Assembly (NCBI GenBank): GCA_029934835.1
Contig: JAOZLL010000004.1
Coordinates: 1 to 60,403 of the forward strand
From: Flavobacteriaceae bacterium
GTDB taxonomy: Bacteria; Bacteroidota; Bacteroidia; Flavobacteriales; Flavobacteriaceae
DNA: 60,403 bases
Direction: 5' to 3'
Of this stretch, positions 53,272 to 60,403 are shown piece after piece; the first letter of the stretch is position 1; each line of letters begins with the position of its first letter. The notes under the pieces were generated by a model. The model made no database searches, was not told the origin of the DNA, and worked only from the letters and a program-made list of their open reading frames with translations. The position numbers and the translations under genes were made by a program.

Positions 53272-53889
53272 CTATTTAAAATCGAAAGTATAGGTAAGTC
53301 CAAATTGGAATACACCATTAAGATTTCTTGTCTCAAAATCATTGTTAGAATCATCATAGTCATAGCCCTCATAACCATATATATCCTCAAAGTCTAAAAT
53401 ATCAATAATACCTTGTTTGTATCTTGCTTCAATACTTAGATTTGAGGTTAGGTTAACTTCCAAACCACCTACAAAAGCAAAGTCAAGATGAGGAAAAACA
53501 TCCCAATCATTGTAGATGTCAAAGTTTTCATAAACACGTATATCTATGGAAGGGCCAAAAAGAAGGTTTACTTTTTTGGCTACATTAAACTTGTTTATAA
53601 TCCCTATTGAAAAATAATCTAGCTTAATATCATTAGATGTCCCTTCTAAGGCATTGGGTTCATCATTTAATTTAGCGCCTTGTTTAGAATAAAGTAATTC
53701 AGGTTGCAAGGTGTATTTTTCACTAGTTTTAATATTTAATACTAGTCCACCATAAAAGCTAGTTTTAGCACTAGTTTTGAGTTCTGAGATGTTGGCAATA
53801 TTAGCACCTGCTTTCATTCCAAGTCGTACTTGACCTTGGGCTATAACGGTTACTAATACAAGTGTTAGTGTTAAGAGTGTTTTTTTCAT
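53272..53889 (-). CDS. Outer-membrane beta-barrel (porin family) protein 2
   Basis: A 205-residue paralogue of the following gene, with a signal peptide (ending VIAQGQ), VRLGMKAGANIANIS, YTLQPELLYSKQGA and LSIEARYKQGIIDIL; it ends FGLTYTFDFK. An acidic loop (EDIYGYEGYDYDDSNND) near residue 175 is special to this copy. The two barrels abut (53271/53272) inside the pigment operon. Confidence 0.85.
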   Translation of the reverse strand: MKKTLLTLTLVLVTVIAQGQVRLGMKAGANIANISELKTSAKTSFYGGLVLNIKTSEKYTLQPELLYSKQGAKLNDEPNALEGTSNDIKLDYFSIGIINKFNVAKKVNLLFGPSIDIRVYENFDIYNDWDVFPHLDFAFVGGLEVNLTSNLSIEARYKQGIIDILDFEDIYGYEGYDYDDSNNDFETRNLNGVFQFGLTYTFDFK

Positions 53890-53914
53890 TTTAGGTATTT
53901 TTAATGTTAAATTA

Positions 53915-54532
53915 TTAATTGTTTATATAAATTAAATCAATGTTCATATTAAAATTTTGATGTGTCATACGGATGTTTTTAGCAATATTTTTTTCAATTT
54001 CACTAAAAGTAATACATAGCTTTTCTTTATTTTTTGAAGTCATTACAATTTTTTTCAGCAATGAGTTTTCATTAGAAATAAAATAGTAATTATACTTTTT
54101 ATTTAGTTTTGATTGGTATAGCGTTTCATCATCTATTAGATACATTGTTTCAATAAGGTTGCTTTCAGATACTAACAAATGAAAATCTTTTTTTAGTGCA
54201 TTTAAGATGATTTTTTTGTTGATTTTATCAAGGATATAGTTGACTTTAAATTCATTATCTATAAACTCAAAATCAAATATTTTATTTCCAAATTCGGTTG
54301 TAAAGACCACACGATGTTGGTTGTCTTTTATTTTTTTAACGATTAAAATACCGCCAAACTTATTGTCATTAATAGTAATTTTGGCTTTATAAATATAGTC
54401 AATTGCTGTATTAGCAAAATAGGGGTTTATAACAAATTCCTTTTCAGACTTTTGTTCTAATAGTCCTTTTGTAGTTTGTAAACTACAAGAACTAAACAAA
54501 AATAATGCTATGCTAGTGATTAAATATCGCAT
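53915..54532 (-). CDS. Lipoprotein of unknown function paired with LolA-like gene
   Basis: A 205-residue lipoprotein with lipobox FLFSSC and a beta-rich body reminiscent of LolB-like or DUF3261-type lipoproteins found next to LolA homologues in aryl-polyene clusters. It overlaps the LolA-like gene by 20 bp. It may receive a lipid-linked product at the outer membrane; this is inferred from the pairing. Confidence 0.75.
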   Translation of the reverse strand: MRYLITSIALFLFSSCSLQTTKGLLEQKSEKEFVINPYFANTAIDYIYKAKITINDNKFGGILIVKKIKDNQHRVVFTTEFGNKIFDFEFIDNEFKVNYILDKINKKIILNALKKDFHLLVSESNLIETMYLIDDETLYQSKLNKKYNYYFISNENSLLKKIVMTSKNKEKLCITFSEIEKNIAKNIRMTHQNFNMNIDLIYINN

Positions 54533-55142
54533 CAGAGACAGGACTATTTAATTTTTGTTCGATGAATTTAATCAGTGTATAATCTTCAGAGCTTTCTACC
54601 ATTTTTACACTAAGAACATCAAAAGTGATTTTGTCAAAAGTAATTTCAAAAGAATTGATAAAGGATTTTAAATCTTTGTGTATCGGATCAAATTTTACAA
54701 TATAATTACTCTTTTTAAAATAGCTAATTTTGAATTGAGATTCATCAAACATATCACCTTTTACACTTTTAATAATCAAAGAGTTTAGTTGCTTAAAAGA
54801 TTTGTTAGAACTTAAATCAATTTGACTTTTATCGCCATTATCATTTATGAGTAATTGGTCATTTTTAAAAATTACACTGTATTTAAATGGGGTTTTATAT
54901 TCCCATTTTATGGTGTTTGGAGCTTTAAAAATAAGTTTACCATCTGATATAATATCTTTTGATAAAAAATCAAGGTGTTTGTATTGTTTAAAACTACTGA
55001 CAATAGTTTCTGTTGTATTTGATTTTTGAATAACAGTCTCTTTTACTACTAGTGCTTCTTTTTGTGAAAGTGTTTGTTGCGCTGTACCGAGGAAAATGAC
55101 ACCCAATAGCATACCAAAAGTTAGTATAAGTTTGTTACGCAT
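54513..55142 (-). CDS. LolA-like outer-membrane lipoprotein carrier protein
   Basis: About 209 residues from ATG 55142 (nine codons inside the open frame), which starts a clean signal peptide ending FLGTAQ. The body has the LolA half-barrel features FLSKDIISDGKLIFKAPNTIKWEY. LolA carries lipoproteins across the periplasm; cluster-specific homologues are thought to carry the polyene lipid. It overlaps the polysaccharide deacetylase gene by 8 bases. Confidence 0.85.
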   Translation of the reverse strand: MRNKLILTFGMLLGVIFLGTAQQTLSQKEALVVKETVIQKSNTTETIVSSFKQYKHLDFLSKDIISDGKLIFKAPNTIKWEYKTPFKYSVIFKNDQLLINDNGDKSQIDLSSNKSFKQLNSLIIKSVKGDMFDESQFKISYFKKSNYIVKFDPIHKDLKSFINSFEITFDKITFDVLSVKMVESSEDYTLIKFIEQKLNSPVSDAIFNH

Positions 55143-55911
55143 AAGCCTTGATTTTAAATAGTTTATCAATGGTTAAAGTTTTCATGTTTTTCTCCTCAAG
55201 AAGTGGCAATAACTGTACCAAAACTTTAAGTGTTAATTCGCTCGTATCATGCAAAAGTATAACTTCTCCTTTGTTTAGGTTGTTTTTAATTTTCCGAAAG
55301 ACTTTTTGTGGATCTTTTGCTTTAGTGTCTAACGAACGAATACTCCATCCGATACTTTGTATATTTAGTATTTTTACAGCTTTAGCAATATTAGGATTGG
55401 TTACTCCAAAAGGAGGGCGAAAGAGTTTTAATTCCAAACCCGTTAATTCTTTTACCAGTTGGTTCGTTTTTTTCAAATCAACAAGAATATTTTTAGTGGA
55501 TAAAAATCCGTTGTTATTGCCGTGTTCATACGAATGATTACCAATAACATGCCCTTCAGCAAGTATTCGTTTTAGTATTTCAGGATTCTTTTTAATGTAT
55601 TTTCCTATTAAAAAGAAAGTAGCTTTAGCCTTGTGTTTTTTAAGTAAATTGAGCACTTTTGGGGTAAACTCAGCATTTGGCCCATCATCAAAAGTTAAGG
55701 TGATTACATTTTCTTTACTAGTTGTATTTTTATGTTTTGATGGTAAAAAGTAATTCCATCTTATATGAAATGAACCTACGCCTGTAAGTATTAACCAGAA
55801 AGTTACTAAGCCAACAATCCACCAAACAGAACTATCGTTTTGAATCTTTAGGTAGATTAAAACAGCTAGTACTAAAATTGAAATTATATTTATGTTTTTG
55901 AAGTTTAGCAT
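55135..55911 (-). CDS. Polysaccharide deacetylase family protein
   Basis: About 258 residues from ATG 55911. Two N-terminal membrane segments are followed by a NodB/CE4 domain with TLTFDDGPN (metal Asp pair), HVIGNHSYEHG (His pair) and RPPFG, plus the late ILLHD motif. All catalytic motifs are present. CE4 enzymes deacetylate sugars; polysaccharide deacetylases occur in flexirubin clusters with unclear role. Upstream of it the operon is cut off by the inserted accessory block. Confidence 0.88.
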   Translation of the reverse strand: MLNFKNINIISILVLAVLIYLKIQNDSSVWWIVGLVTFWLILTGVGSFHIRWNYFLPSKHKNTTSKENVITLTFDDGPNAEFTPKVLNLLKKHKAKATFFLIGKYIKKNPEILKRILAEGHVIGNHSYEHGNNNGFLSTKNILVDLKKTNQLVKELTGLELKLFRPPFGVTNPNIAKAVKILNIQSIGWSIRSLDTKAKDPQKVFRKIKNNLNKGEVILLHDTSELTLKVLVQLLPLLEEKNMKTLTIDKLFKIKAYA

Positions 55912-56454
55912 GAACGCAAACAATTGTTTGTGACCTCAAAAATAGGTTAAAAACTAGAATATATGGTAGTGTTGATTTAAATAAAAGAGTTTTGAGGGGT
56001 GTTTGTGTGAGCTTACAGATTTTGCGAGAGTTTTTAAAAAGTTTTGACAGATTAGTGCATCTATTCAGCAGTTCTAATCTATAGGAATTATTTAACCAAC
56101 CTCCTAACAGGTGAAAAAAACCCTGTTAGGATAACGTTAAAAACCAAAACTTTTCTGAGAGTTATTTTAGTATTGCAAACCTTTCCTGAAATAGTTTGTA
56201 TTTTTTTTACTCTTATGTGCCCACTAAGCACAGCTTATCGGTAGCGGGAATAAGCTCTTACACTTATTTTAAAGAACGTTTATTTGGTAAAAATAATGAT
56301 TTATAAAACATAAAAACCACTCCATAATGAAAGTAGATTTTGTATTATGTTACCACACGATACAATCCTGCGGTAGCGGGGATTTTTTTACTTGTCATCC
56401 ACTTAAAATCTATTTGACTACATGTAAAAAATTTGGGTTTTGTGGCCTGGGGAT
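55912..56454. other. Intergenic: hairpin and cassette-flank repeats
   Basis: No gene is supported. The hairpin CCTAACAGG/CCTGTTAGG with an A-rich loop (56104-56131) is terminator-like. The rest holds a tail motif (56210-56250) and one full core-plus-tail flank (56266-56383), described separately. Confidence 0.6.
56266..56383. repeat. Cassette 3'-flank repeat, copy 1
   Basis: Core ATTTTAAAGAACGTTTATTT through AATGAAAGT (56266-56334), then a tail ending GCGGTAGCGGGGA. On the minus strand the core contains a hairpin, CTACTTTCATTATGGAGTGG followed by T-run, a likely terminator for the toxin-antitoxin genes 72 bp upstream. An isolated tail copy lies at 56210-56250. Copy 2 is at 57443-57572. Confidence 0.8.
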
Positions 56455-56763
56455 TTATTTCTTTACTCTTCCTCTTATAATTTTAGGATTTCTTTTTGTA
56501 AATAGAACTCCAAAGATTATAATTCTTTTTCCTTTTTCATCTATTGAGTAGAAAATTGCATAAGGAAAACGACTTACTAAAGACTGTCGTAAATCTTTAA
56601 ATTTTATTTGATAATGCTTAGGATAATCACCAATGTAATCTATCTCTTTATTAACTTCTGCTTTAAATTCCTCTCCTAATCCTTCTCTTTGTTCATTATA
56701 CCATTTTTTGGCTTTTCGTAAATCAGAATGTGCATCGGGCAATAATTTAACGTAATAAATCAT
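56455..56763 (-). CDS. RelE/ParE family toxin
   Basis: A 102-residue toxin from ATG 56763; a longer frame to 56790 overlaps the antitoxin more and is rejected. It has the ParE-type start YYVKLLPDAHSDLRKAKKWYNEQ, then FKAEVNKEIDYI, FPYAIFYSID and a basic end. Members poison gyrase or cleave mRNA. It overlaps the antitoxin stop by one base (TAATG), typical of a type II operon with the antitoxin first. Confidence 0.88.
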   Translation of the reverse strand: MIYYVKLLPDAHSDLRKAKKWYNEQREGLGEEFKAEVNKEIDYIGDYPKHYQIKFKDLRQSLVSRFPYAIFYSIDEKGKRIIIFGVLFTKRNPKIIRGRVKK

Positions 56764-56981
56764 TACCAGTTGTCTTTTACGTCTTCCCAATCTAATAAAT
56801 CATCTGGATTATTATGATAGGATTCTATTCGTTCTTGTAAAATTTCTTGATGAATTTCAGATACTTCTTGATTGTCTGATTTCTCTTGTTTTAAAACAGA
56901 TTCAAGTTTCTCTAAAGTCCTTTCACCCACATTTACAAGGTTTTCTATAAAACTATATTTTCTTGCTTCTAAGTCCGTCAT
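56763..56981 (-). CDS. Antitoxin of the RelE/ParE module
   Basis: About 72 residues from ATG 56981. Acidic and helical, with a C-terminal part EILQERIESYHNNPDDLLDWEDV resembling the addiction-module antidote family whose tail wraps the toxin. The in-frame upstream ATG at 57023 is less likely. The position before the toxin supports the call. Confidence 0.82.
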   Translation of the reverse strand: MTDLEARKYSFIENLVNVGERTLEKLESVLKQEKSDNQEVSEIHQEILQERIESYHNNPDDLLDWEDVKDNW

Positions 56982-57023
56982 TATTGTGTTTCTATTATAG
57001 CAAATGTACAATTTTTGTTCCAT

Positions 57024-57442
57024 TTAACTGAGTGGGTGATATAAATTCACCATTTCATACTGGCTATCTGAATTTTTTAATGCTGCTGTTCTCTTAATTT
57101 TTTTTTATAAGCTATAAAACTTAATGCTATTATATGAAAAACCAAAGCTTTAATGTTTGTTTGAATCACTCTGTCTAATTTTTACTAAAATGATTGATTA
57201 AACTAATCACTGATTTTACAGTTTTCACGTTGGTGGAAAAATTATATTAGCATTTTCTATTTACAAAATTCTTTAAAACAAAAAAATAGAGCTTAACAAA
57301 AAAAGTTTTTTACTATTAATTGTTTAAGCCCTTTATTTACTAGAAAGTTCCAAGCCTGTCCTGAGCGAAGTCGAAGGGTTGGAACCCTTTTGTCATGGTT
57401 TTGCTTAGTGAGTCATGTCCGAAAGGATATAGCCCAATACAT
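57024..57442. other. Intergenic with a palindromic element
   Basis: No gene is supported. The only structured part is the REP-like element at 57344-57390. The sequence TATCCTTTCGG (minus strand, near 57420-57430) recalls the RHS codons for YPFG and may be a scrap of an RHS gene, but it is too short to claim. Confidence 0.4.
57344..57390. repeat. REP-like palindrome (CCTGTCCTGAGCGAAG type)
   Basis: GTTCCAA (57347-57353) pairs with TTGGAAC (57379-57385). The centre holds CCTGTCCTGAGCGAAGTCG, a word common in dispersed repeats of Flavobacteriia. Confidence 0.75.
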
Positions 57443-57572
57443 ATTTTAAAGAACGTTTATTTTGTAAATATAATGATTTATGAAATATAAAAAACCACTC
57501 CCAATAATGAAAGTGGCTTATACTTCTCTTACTCTTATGTGCCACTAGCTACACAAGCTAGCGGTAGCGGAG
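57443..57572. repeat. Cassette 3'-flank repeat, copy 2
   Basis: The core (57443-57515) matches copy 1 closely. Its minus strand contains CCACTTTCATTATTGGGAGTGG followed by TTTTTT, a clear terminator. The tail holds CTAGC/GCTAG and ends GCGGTAGCGGAGA four bases from the immunity gene's stop. Confidence 0.85.
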
Positions 57573-57575
57573 AAT

Positions 57576-57800
57576 TTATATAATTATATAGTTTTCAAAT
57601 TTTCCTATTAGATATAGTATTAGTAAAAGAATAGGTAATAAAATCATTGCTAAATAGCCAAAAAAAACATCGACTTGGGTGTAATATGGGGCTTTTATAA
57701 AATCTCTAAAACTTTTTTTAATAGAAAAAAGACCATAGCCGAATATAATTATTAGAAAAACAATTATTAATATTAAGTAAATACTTTTTATCTCAATCAT
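57576..57800 (-). CDS. Small two-helix membrane protein, candidate RHS immunity protein
   Basis: A 74-residue protein with two membrane helices (about 6-27 and 47-70) and a short polar loop. It lies 32 bp behind the RHS tip gene on the same strand, where the immunity gene is expected in RHS toxin cassettes. A membrane-bound immunity protein would fit a membrane-acting toxin. No family was recognised, so the role rests on position. Confidence 0.65.
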   Translation of the reverse strand: MIEIKSIYLILIIVFLIIIFGYGLFSIKKSFRDFIKAPYYTQVDVFFGYLAMILLPILLLILYLIGKFENYIII

Positions 57801-57832
57801 TTGATAGATTATTTACAAGTAAAAAACACTTT

Positions 57833-58813
57833 TTAAGTTTTTGATTTATCAATCTTTTCAACTGGTTTAGGTTTGTTAGCATCAGGTATATTTATATTGT
57901 GTTCCCTCAACTTTTTTAATAACATTTTTGAAAACATTTCTAACACTCGTCTATTTGCCTTCTGTCCTGAATATTCCTTATAATCAGCCTGTTTTTTGTC
58001 CCACTGAGTAAAGAGTTTACCAACACCCCATTTTGTAGCAAGACCAATTCCTGCTTCGATACCACTTCCATTATCTCCATTCATGAATTCAATAGTCATT
58101 GTTTCAAAATCGAATCCTTTTTTTAATATATTAATTATACCTAATGCAGGAACCGTCACAGGAGATGCTGCGCCACCTGTCCCAGCTGTTAAAGTAACCA
58201 ATCCGTTACTTGCATTTCCTAATGCTTTGGAAGTTTTCTTAGTTAATTCTGTACTAATTTTATGATCTCCAACTCCTGCATCTGTTTTATCAAAACCGTA
58301 AGCCATATCTCCATGAACATTTGCAATATATAATGTTCCTTTATCGTTACCATTCCATTGATTAGTTTTTAGATTCAGTCGTGAACTATTGTTTGAGGGA
58401 TCTTTTAAGTAACTATAATATCCCACAAACCTATCTTCTGATTCAGGATTTAAGACAATGTCAGTCCAAAAACCTCTTTGTCTTGCTTTCCATTCTGTAT
58501 AAGTATAGTGACTTTTCTTTAATACAACCTCATAAATCTTATCTTGAAAGAAACTTGTAATTACAATTTGCTCTTCCAGTCCTTCTCTTTCAACAGAGTT
58601 GATAACTTTATTACCACTAAACGAATAAGGTGTATAATGCGGATATTCTTTAGTAAGCGGATCCACAGCAAAAAACCTACCCACTCTAGGGTCATGCATC
58701 CTAAACTTATAGTTTATAGAGTTTCCTTCGCCTTTTATTTCATCATCTTTTTCTTGACCTTGGAAGCCATAACGGTATTTATCACTGGATTCATGGCGGT
58801 TTGGCATGAGCAT
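57833..58813 (-). CDS. Orphan RHS core and C-terminal toxin tip (5'-truncated)
   Basis: 326 residues from ATG 58813. The RHS-associated core is clear: YRYGFQGQEKDDEIKGEGN, FRMHDPRVGRFFAVDPL and PYSFSGNKVINSVE. RHS similarity (SSFDYYPFGM) continues upstream in frame to about 58843 and then stops abruptly, so the large YD-repeat part of the gene is missing. The C-terminal 245 residues are a variable tip, with a Gly/Ala-rich hydrophobic segment (LVTLTAGTGGAASPVTVPAL) near 205-225 and a basic helical end. It is likely a silent or displaced tip cassette. Confidence 0.85.
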   Translation of the reverse strand: MLMPNRHESSDKYRYGFQGQEKDDEIKGEGNSINYKFRMHDPRVGRFFAVDPLTKEYPHYTPYSFSGNKVINSVEREGLEEQIVITSFFQDKIYEVVLKKSHYTYTEWKARQRGFWTDIVLNPESEDRFVGYYSYLKDPSNNSSRLNLKTNQWNGNDKGTLYIANVHGDMAYGFDKTDAGVGDHKISTELTKKTSKALGNASNGLVTLTAGTGGAASPVTVPALGIINILKKGFDFETMTIEFMNGDNGSGIEAGIGLATKWGVGKLFTQWDKKQADYKEYSGQKANRRVLEMFSKMLLKKLREHNINIPDANKPKPVEKIDKSKT

Positions 58814-58843
58814 ACCGAAAGGATAGTAATCAAATGAGCTTCT

Positions 58844-59143
58844 ACATTGTATAAATAAAAGAACATAAGCTGTAATAAATTGTATAGAAATTACATGATA
58901 TGGTCATTTTTACACATTTAAACACTCGTTAAAAGTACATTTTTTATTATAAATATTATGTAATTTAAAAGAAATAGTTACCTAAATGTTTTTTATTATA
59001 ATTCAAAGTTAGAAATCTTATGTGCGTTTTTTTTTTTAATAAATTAAGACCAATTTAGTAAAGTTAGGTTTTGTGTGGCTAGAATAGAACTTTGAAAATA
59101 TATAGATATATTAAACAATTAATTAGTTGTATTCATTTCAATT
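58844..59143. other. Gene-free AT-rich boundary of the RHS insertion
   Basis: RHS-type coding sequence ends at about 58843 and the chain-length-factor gene ends at 59144. Between them I see no ORF, repeat or tRNA; a ten-base T-run near 59030 is the only feature. This is the likely junction between the inserted block and the pigment operon. Confidence 0.5.
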
Positions 59144-60205
59144 CTATAGGGCACGCACCAAAGTAAAACTATGATCTTGACCTCTATATTGGTTATATAA
59201 TAAAATATATTTTATAGATGAAGTATTAAGATTATTCAATTTAAGAACCTCAGGAATTTCTTGTTTCTTAAGAATCTGACTCGCTACATAAAGTCCAAAA
59301 GCAGATGCTGTATTGTATTCACCAGAAAGATGTTTATAGTAAACTTGTGGTGTGTTTTTAAAAATGGAATTTTGTAGATTTTGGTAGATGCCATCATACT
59401 CTACATCACCATTATTTCCTAGAATAACAGTATCTATATCTGAAATACTAAGTTTATTAGCAGCTAAAAATTGATCTATTTTTGATTCAATTTCATGTTG
59501 TTCTAAAACATCATAAATTTCAACATCTAATAGTTTTGCATACGAATTAGCCGTTTTTTTGTCCTCTAAGACAAAAAATTGAGCGCCTTCGCTAAAGATT
59601 GTTCCTTTAGTTTTAGAATCTAGTAATCCGTTTTCAAGAATTTCTTCTTCCTTAATATGATGAATTAATTTATGTAAATCAGTGGTGTGATCACCAATTT
59701 CATCAATACCTCCTACTAAAATAGTTGAGGCTTCTTCATCTAATAATAGTTTTGCATCAATCAATGCTGTTTCAAACGAAGTGGCACTGTGAACATAGGT
59801 AACATTATAAGACTTGCATTGCAGGCCTAGAGCAACTTGTGCGCCAACCGTATTGTGTGTAGATTGAATAAAAGCAGTTGGTGTTAAATATTGTTCATCG
59901 TTGTCTAGTATGGTTTTTAGAAAACGTTCAGAATCTCGTAAACAGCCCATTCCAGAACCAGTTATGATAGCATCAGGATTGTCAATTTTAGCTTCTTTTA
60001 GTGCAATAGCTGATGCTACAACACCATTTTTTACACCACTTGCCATCCTACGAATCATGGCGGGTTTTATAAAAGATCTATAATCAGGTTTGATTACCGT
60101 AACGACATTTTTGGTTAAGGCTGTAGCCTTCTCTAAAAAAATTTCATTATCAGAAGTATCTTGAGCAGACACACAACCAATTCCATTGATAAAACAATCA
60201 TTCAT
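59144..60205 (-). CDS. Ketosynthase chain-length-factor-like protein
   Basis: A 353-residue thiolase-fold protein of the beta-ketoacyl synthase family. At the position of the active-site Cys it has TYVHSATSFETAL, with no Cys, so it should not condense substrates itself. QSTHNTVGAQVAL and GTIFSEGAQFFVL are conserved. Such Cys-less partners pair with an active ketosynthase to set chain length in polyene and flexirubin-type synthesis. The active partner lies immediately upstream (60297 on). Confidence 0.85.
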   Translation of the reverse strand: MNDCFINGIGCVSAQDTSDNEIFLEKATALTKNVVTVIKPDYRSFIKPAMIRRMASGVKNGVVASAIALKEAKIDNPDAIITGSGMGCLRDSERFLKTILDNDEQYLTPTAFIQSTHNTVGAQVALGLQCKSYNVTYVHSATSFETALIDAKLLLDEEASTILVGGIDEIGDHTTDLHKLIHHIKEEEILENGLLDSKTKGTIFSEGAQFFVLEDKKTANSYAKLLDVEIYDVLEQHEIESKIDQFLAANKLSISDIDTVILGNNGDVEYDGIYQNLQNSIFKNTPQVYYKHLSGEYNTASAFGLYVASQILKKQEIPEVLKLNNLNTSSIKYILLYNQYRGQDHSFTLVRAL

Positions 60206-60209
60206 ATGT

Positions 60210-60293
60210 TTAAATATTATTTTTCAGCGGTAACATATGTTGTTCGCTATTAATCATTCTGTTATGTGTCAAAATTTGATATGCTCGTTTCAT
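60210..60293 (-). CDS. Possible 27-aa ORF between the two ketosynthases
   Basis: ATG at 60293, TAA at 60210, filling the space between the ketosynthase stop (60297) and the chain-length-factor start (60205) almost exactly (3 and 4 bases). The peptide (MKRAYQILTHNRMINS...) has no known family. The tight packing is the only evidence for translation. Confidence 0.35.
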   Translation of the reverse strand: MKRAYQILTHNRMINSEQHMLPLKNNI

Positions 60294-60296
60294 AGT

Positions 60297-60403
60297 TTAG
60301 GCTTTTGAAAAAATTAGTGTGGAACAATTGCCCCCAAACCCGAATGAGTTGGATAACACATGGGCTATTTTACTCTTTTCAAAATTAGTAATAGGTGAAA
60401 GAG
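60297..60403 (-). CDS. Beta-ketoacyl synthase, C-terminal end (cut by window)
   Basis: The last 34 residues of a ketosynthase in the frame ending with TAA at 60297. They contain HVLSNSFGFGGNCSTLIF, the conserved C-terminal NSFGFGG strand of KAS I/II enzymes. This is the probable catalytic partner of the chain-length-factor-like protein. The rest of the gene lies beyond the window. Confidence 0.85.
   Translation of the reverse strand, partial: LSPITNFEKSKIAHVLSNSFGFGGNCSTLIFSKA

Noticed and set aside
55148-55537. 129-residue plus-strand ORF
   Set aside because: It lies entirely antisense to the polysaccharide deacetylase gene, which has all its catalytic motifs.
56327-56551. 74-residue plus-strand ORF
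   Set aside because: It spans the cassette flank repeat and runs antisense into the toxin gene; no coding signal.

Overview
The window is chromosomal DNA of a low-GC member of the Bacteroidetes, most likely a Flavobacteriaceae species. Signs of this are the AT-rich sequence, promoters of the form TAnnTTTG rather than sigma70 boxes, DPP IV/POT peptide utilisation genes, DUF2797, DUF4834 and DUF4159 proteins, a curlin/CsgH pair, RHS tips, and a large flexirubin/aryl-polyene-type pigment cluster. No rRNA genes, CRISPR array or complete insertion sequence were seen. The species cannot be named from the sequence.

Layout. 0-3 kb: a SprT-like metalloprotein gene bracketed by heptanucleotide arrays, an SDR oxidoreductase and a large surface lipoprotein. 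3-10.5 kb: a dipeptidyl peptidase IV lipoprotein followed by three POT-family transporters, a peptide release and uptake locus. 10.6-16.4 kb: thiolase, NlpC/P60 lipoprotein, TerB-like protein, QueD, the Fe-S proteins ApbC/Mrp and NfuA-type, an Smr protein and ArfB. 16.4-18.7 kb: a TPP riboswitch upstream of a TonB-dependent receptor, probably for thiamine or a precursor. 18.9-22.6 kb: two-subunit xanthine dehydrogenase. 22.6-26 kb: a REC-cNMP-HTH response regulator divergent from a curlin-repeat protein and a CsgH-like chaperone candidate. 26.3-28.7 kb: membrane pyrophosphatase.

29-41 kb is a mixed housekeeping region: DUF2797, PlsC, a bile-acid/sodium symporter-type transporter, DUF4159, GxxExxY, RsmE, an outer-membrane transporter-like protein with a very basic tail, a two-gene membrane operon, OsmC, a His-rich NifX-type protein, an SQR-like flavoprotein, DUF4834, tRNA-Ser(UGA), a ROK/polyphosphate glucokinase and a secreted protein.

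41 kb to the end, all on the minus strand, is a flexirubin/aryl-polyene-type cluster. In transcription order it has a ketosynthase (cut by the window edge), a possible 27-codon ORF, a chain-length-factor-like ketosynthase, polysaccharide deacetylase, LolA-like and lipoprotein pair, two small outer-membrane barrels, hotdog dehydratase, a conserved unknown, a GT2-DUF2062 protein, an MMPL-acyltransferase fusion, a CrtI-type oxidoreductase, a C45 hydrolase/acyltransferase lipoprotein, an AMP-ligase-like protein and an acyltransferase. The cluster is interrupted at 55.9-59.1 kb by accessory DNA: a ParE/RelE toxin-antitoxin pair, an orphan RHS tip with a candidate immunity protein, and repeated 3' flanks that include terminators.

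The most notable signals are: one 17-bp palindrome in the promoters of two distant redox/Fe-S-related genes (13.9 and 38.8 kb); the regulator-curlin-CsgH locus with operator-like dyads; the GxxExxY gene lying between inverted copies of a dispersed repeat; a duplicated gene 3' end at 50.5 kb; and two unrelated toxin modules that share the same 3' flank.
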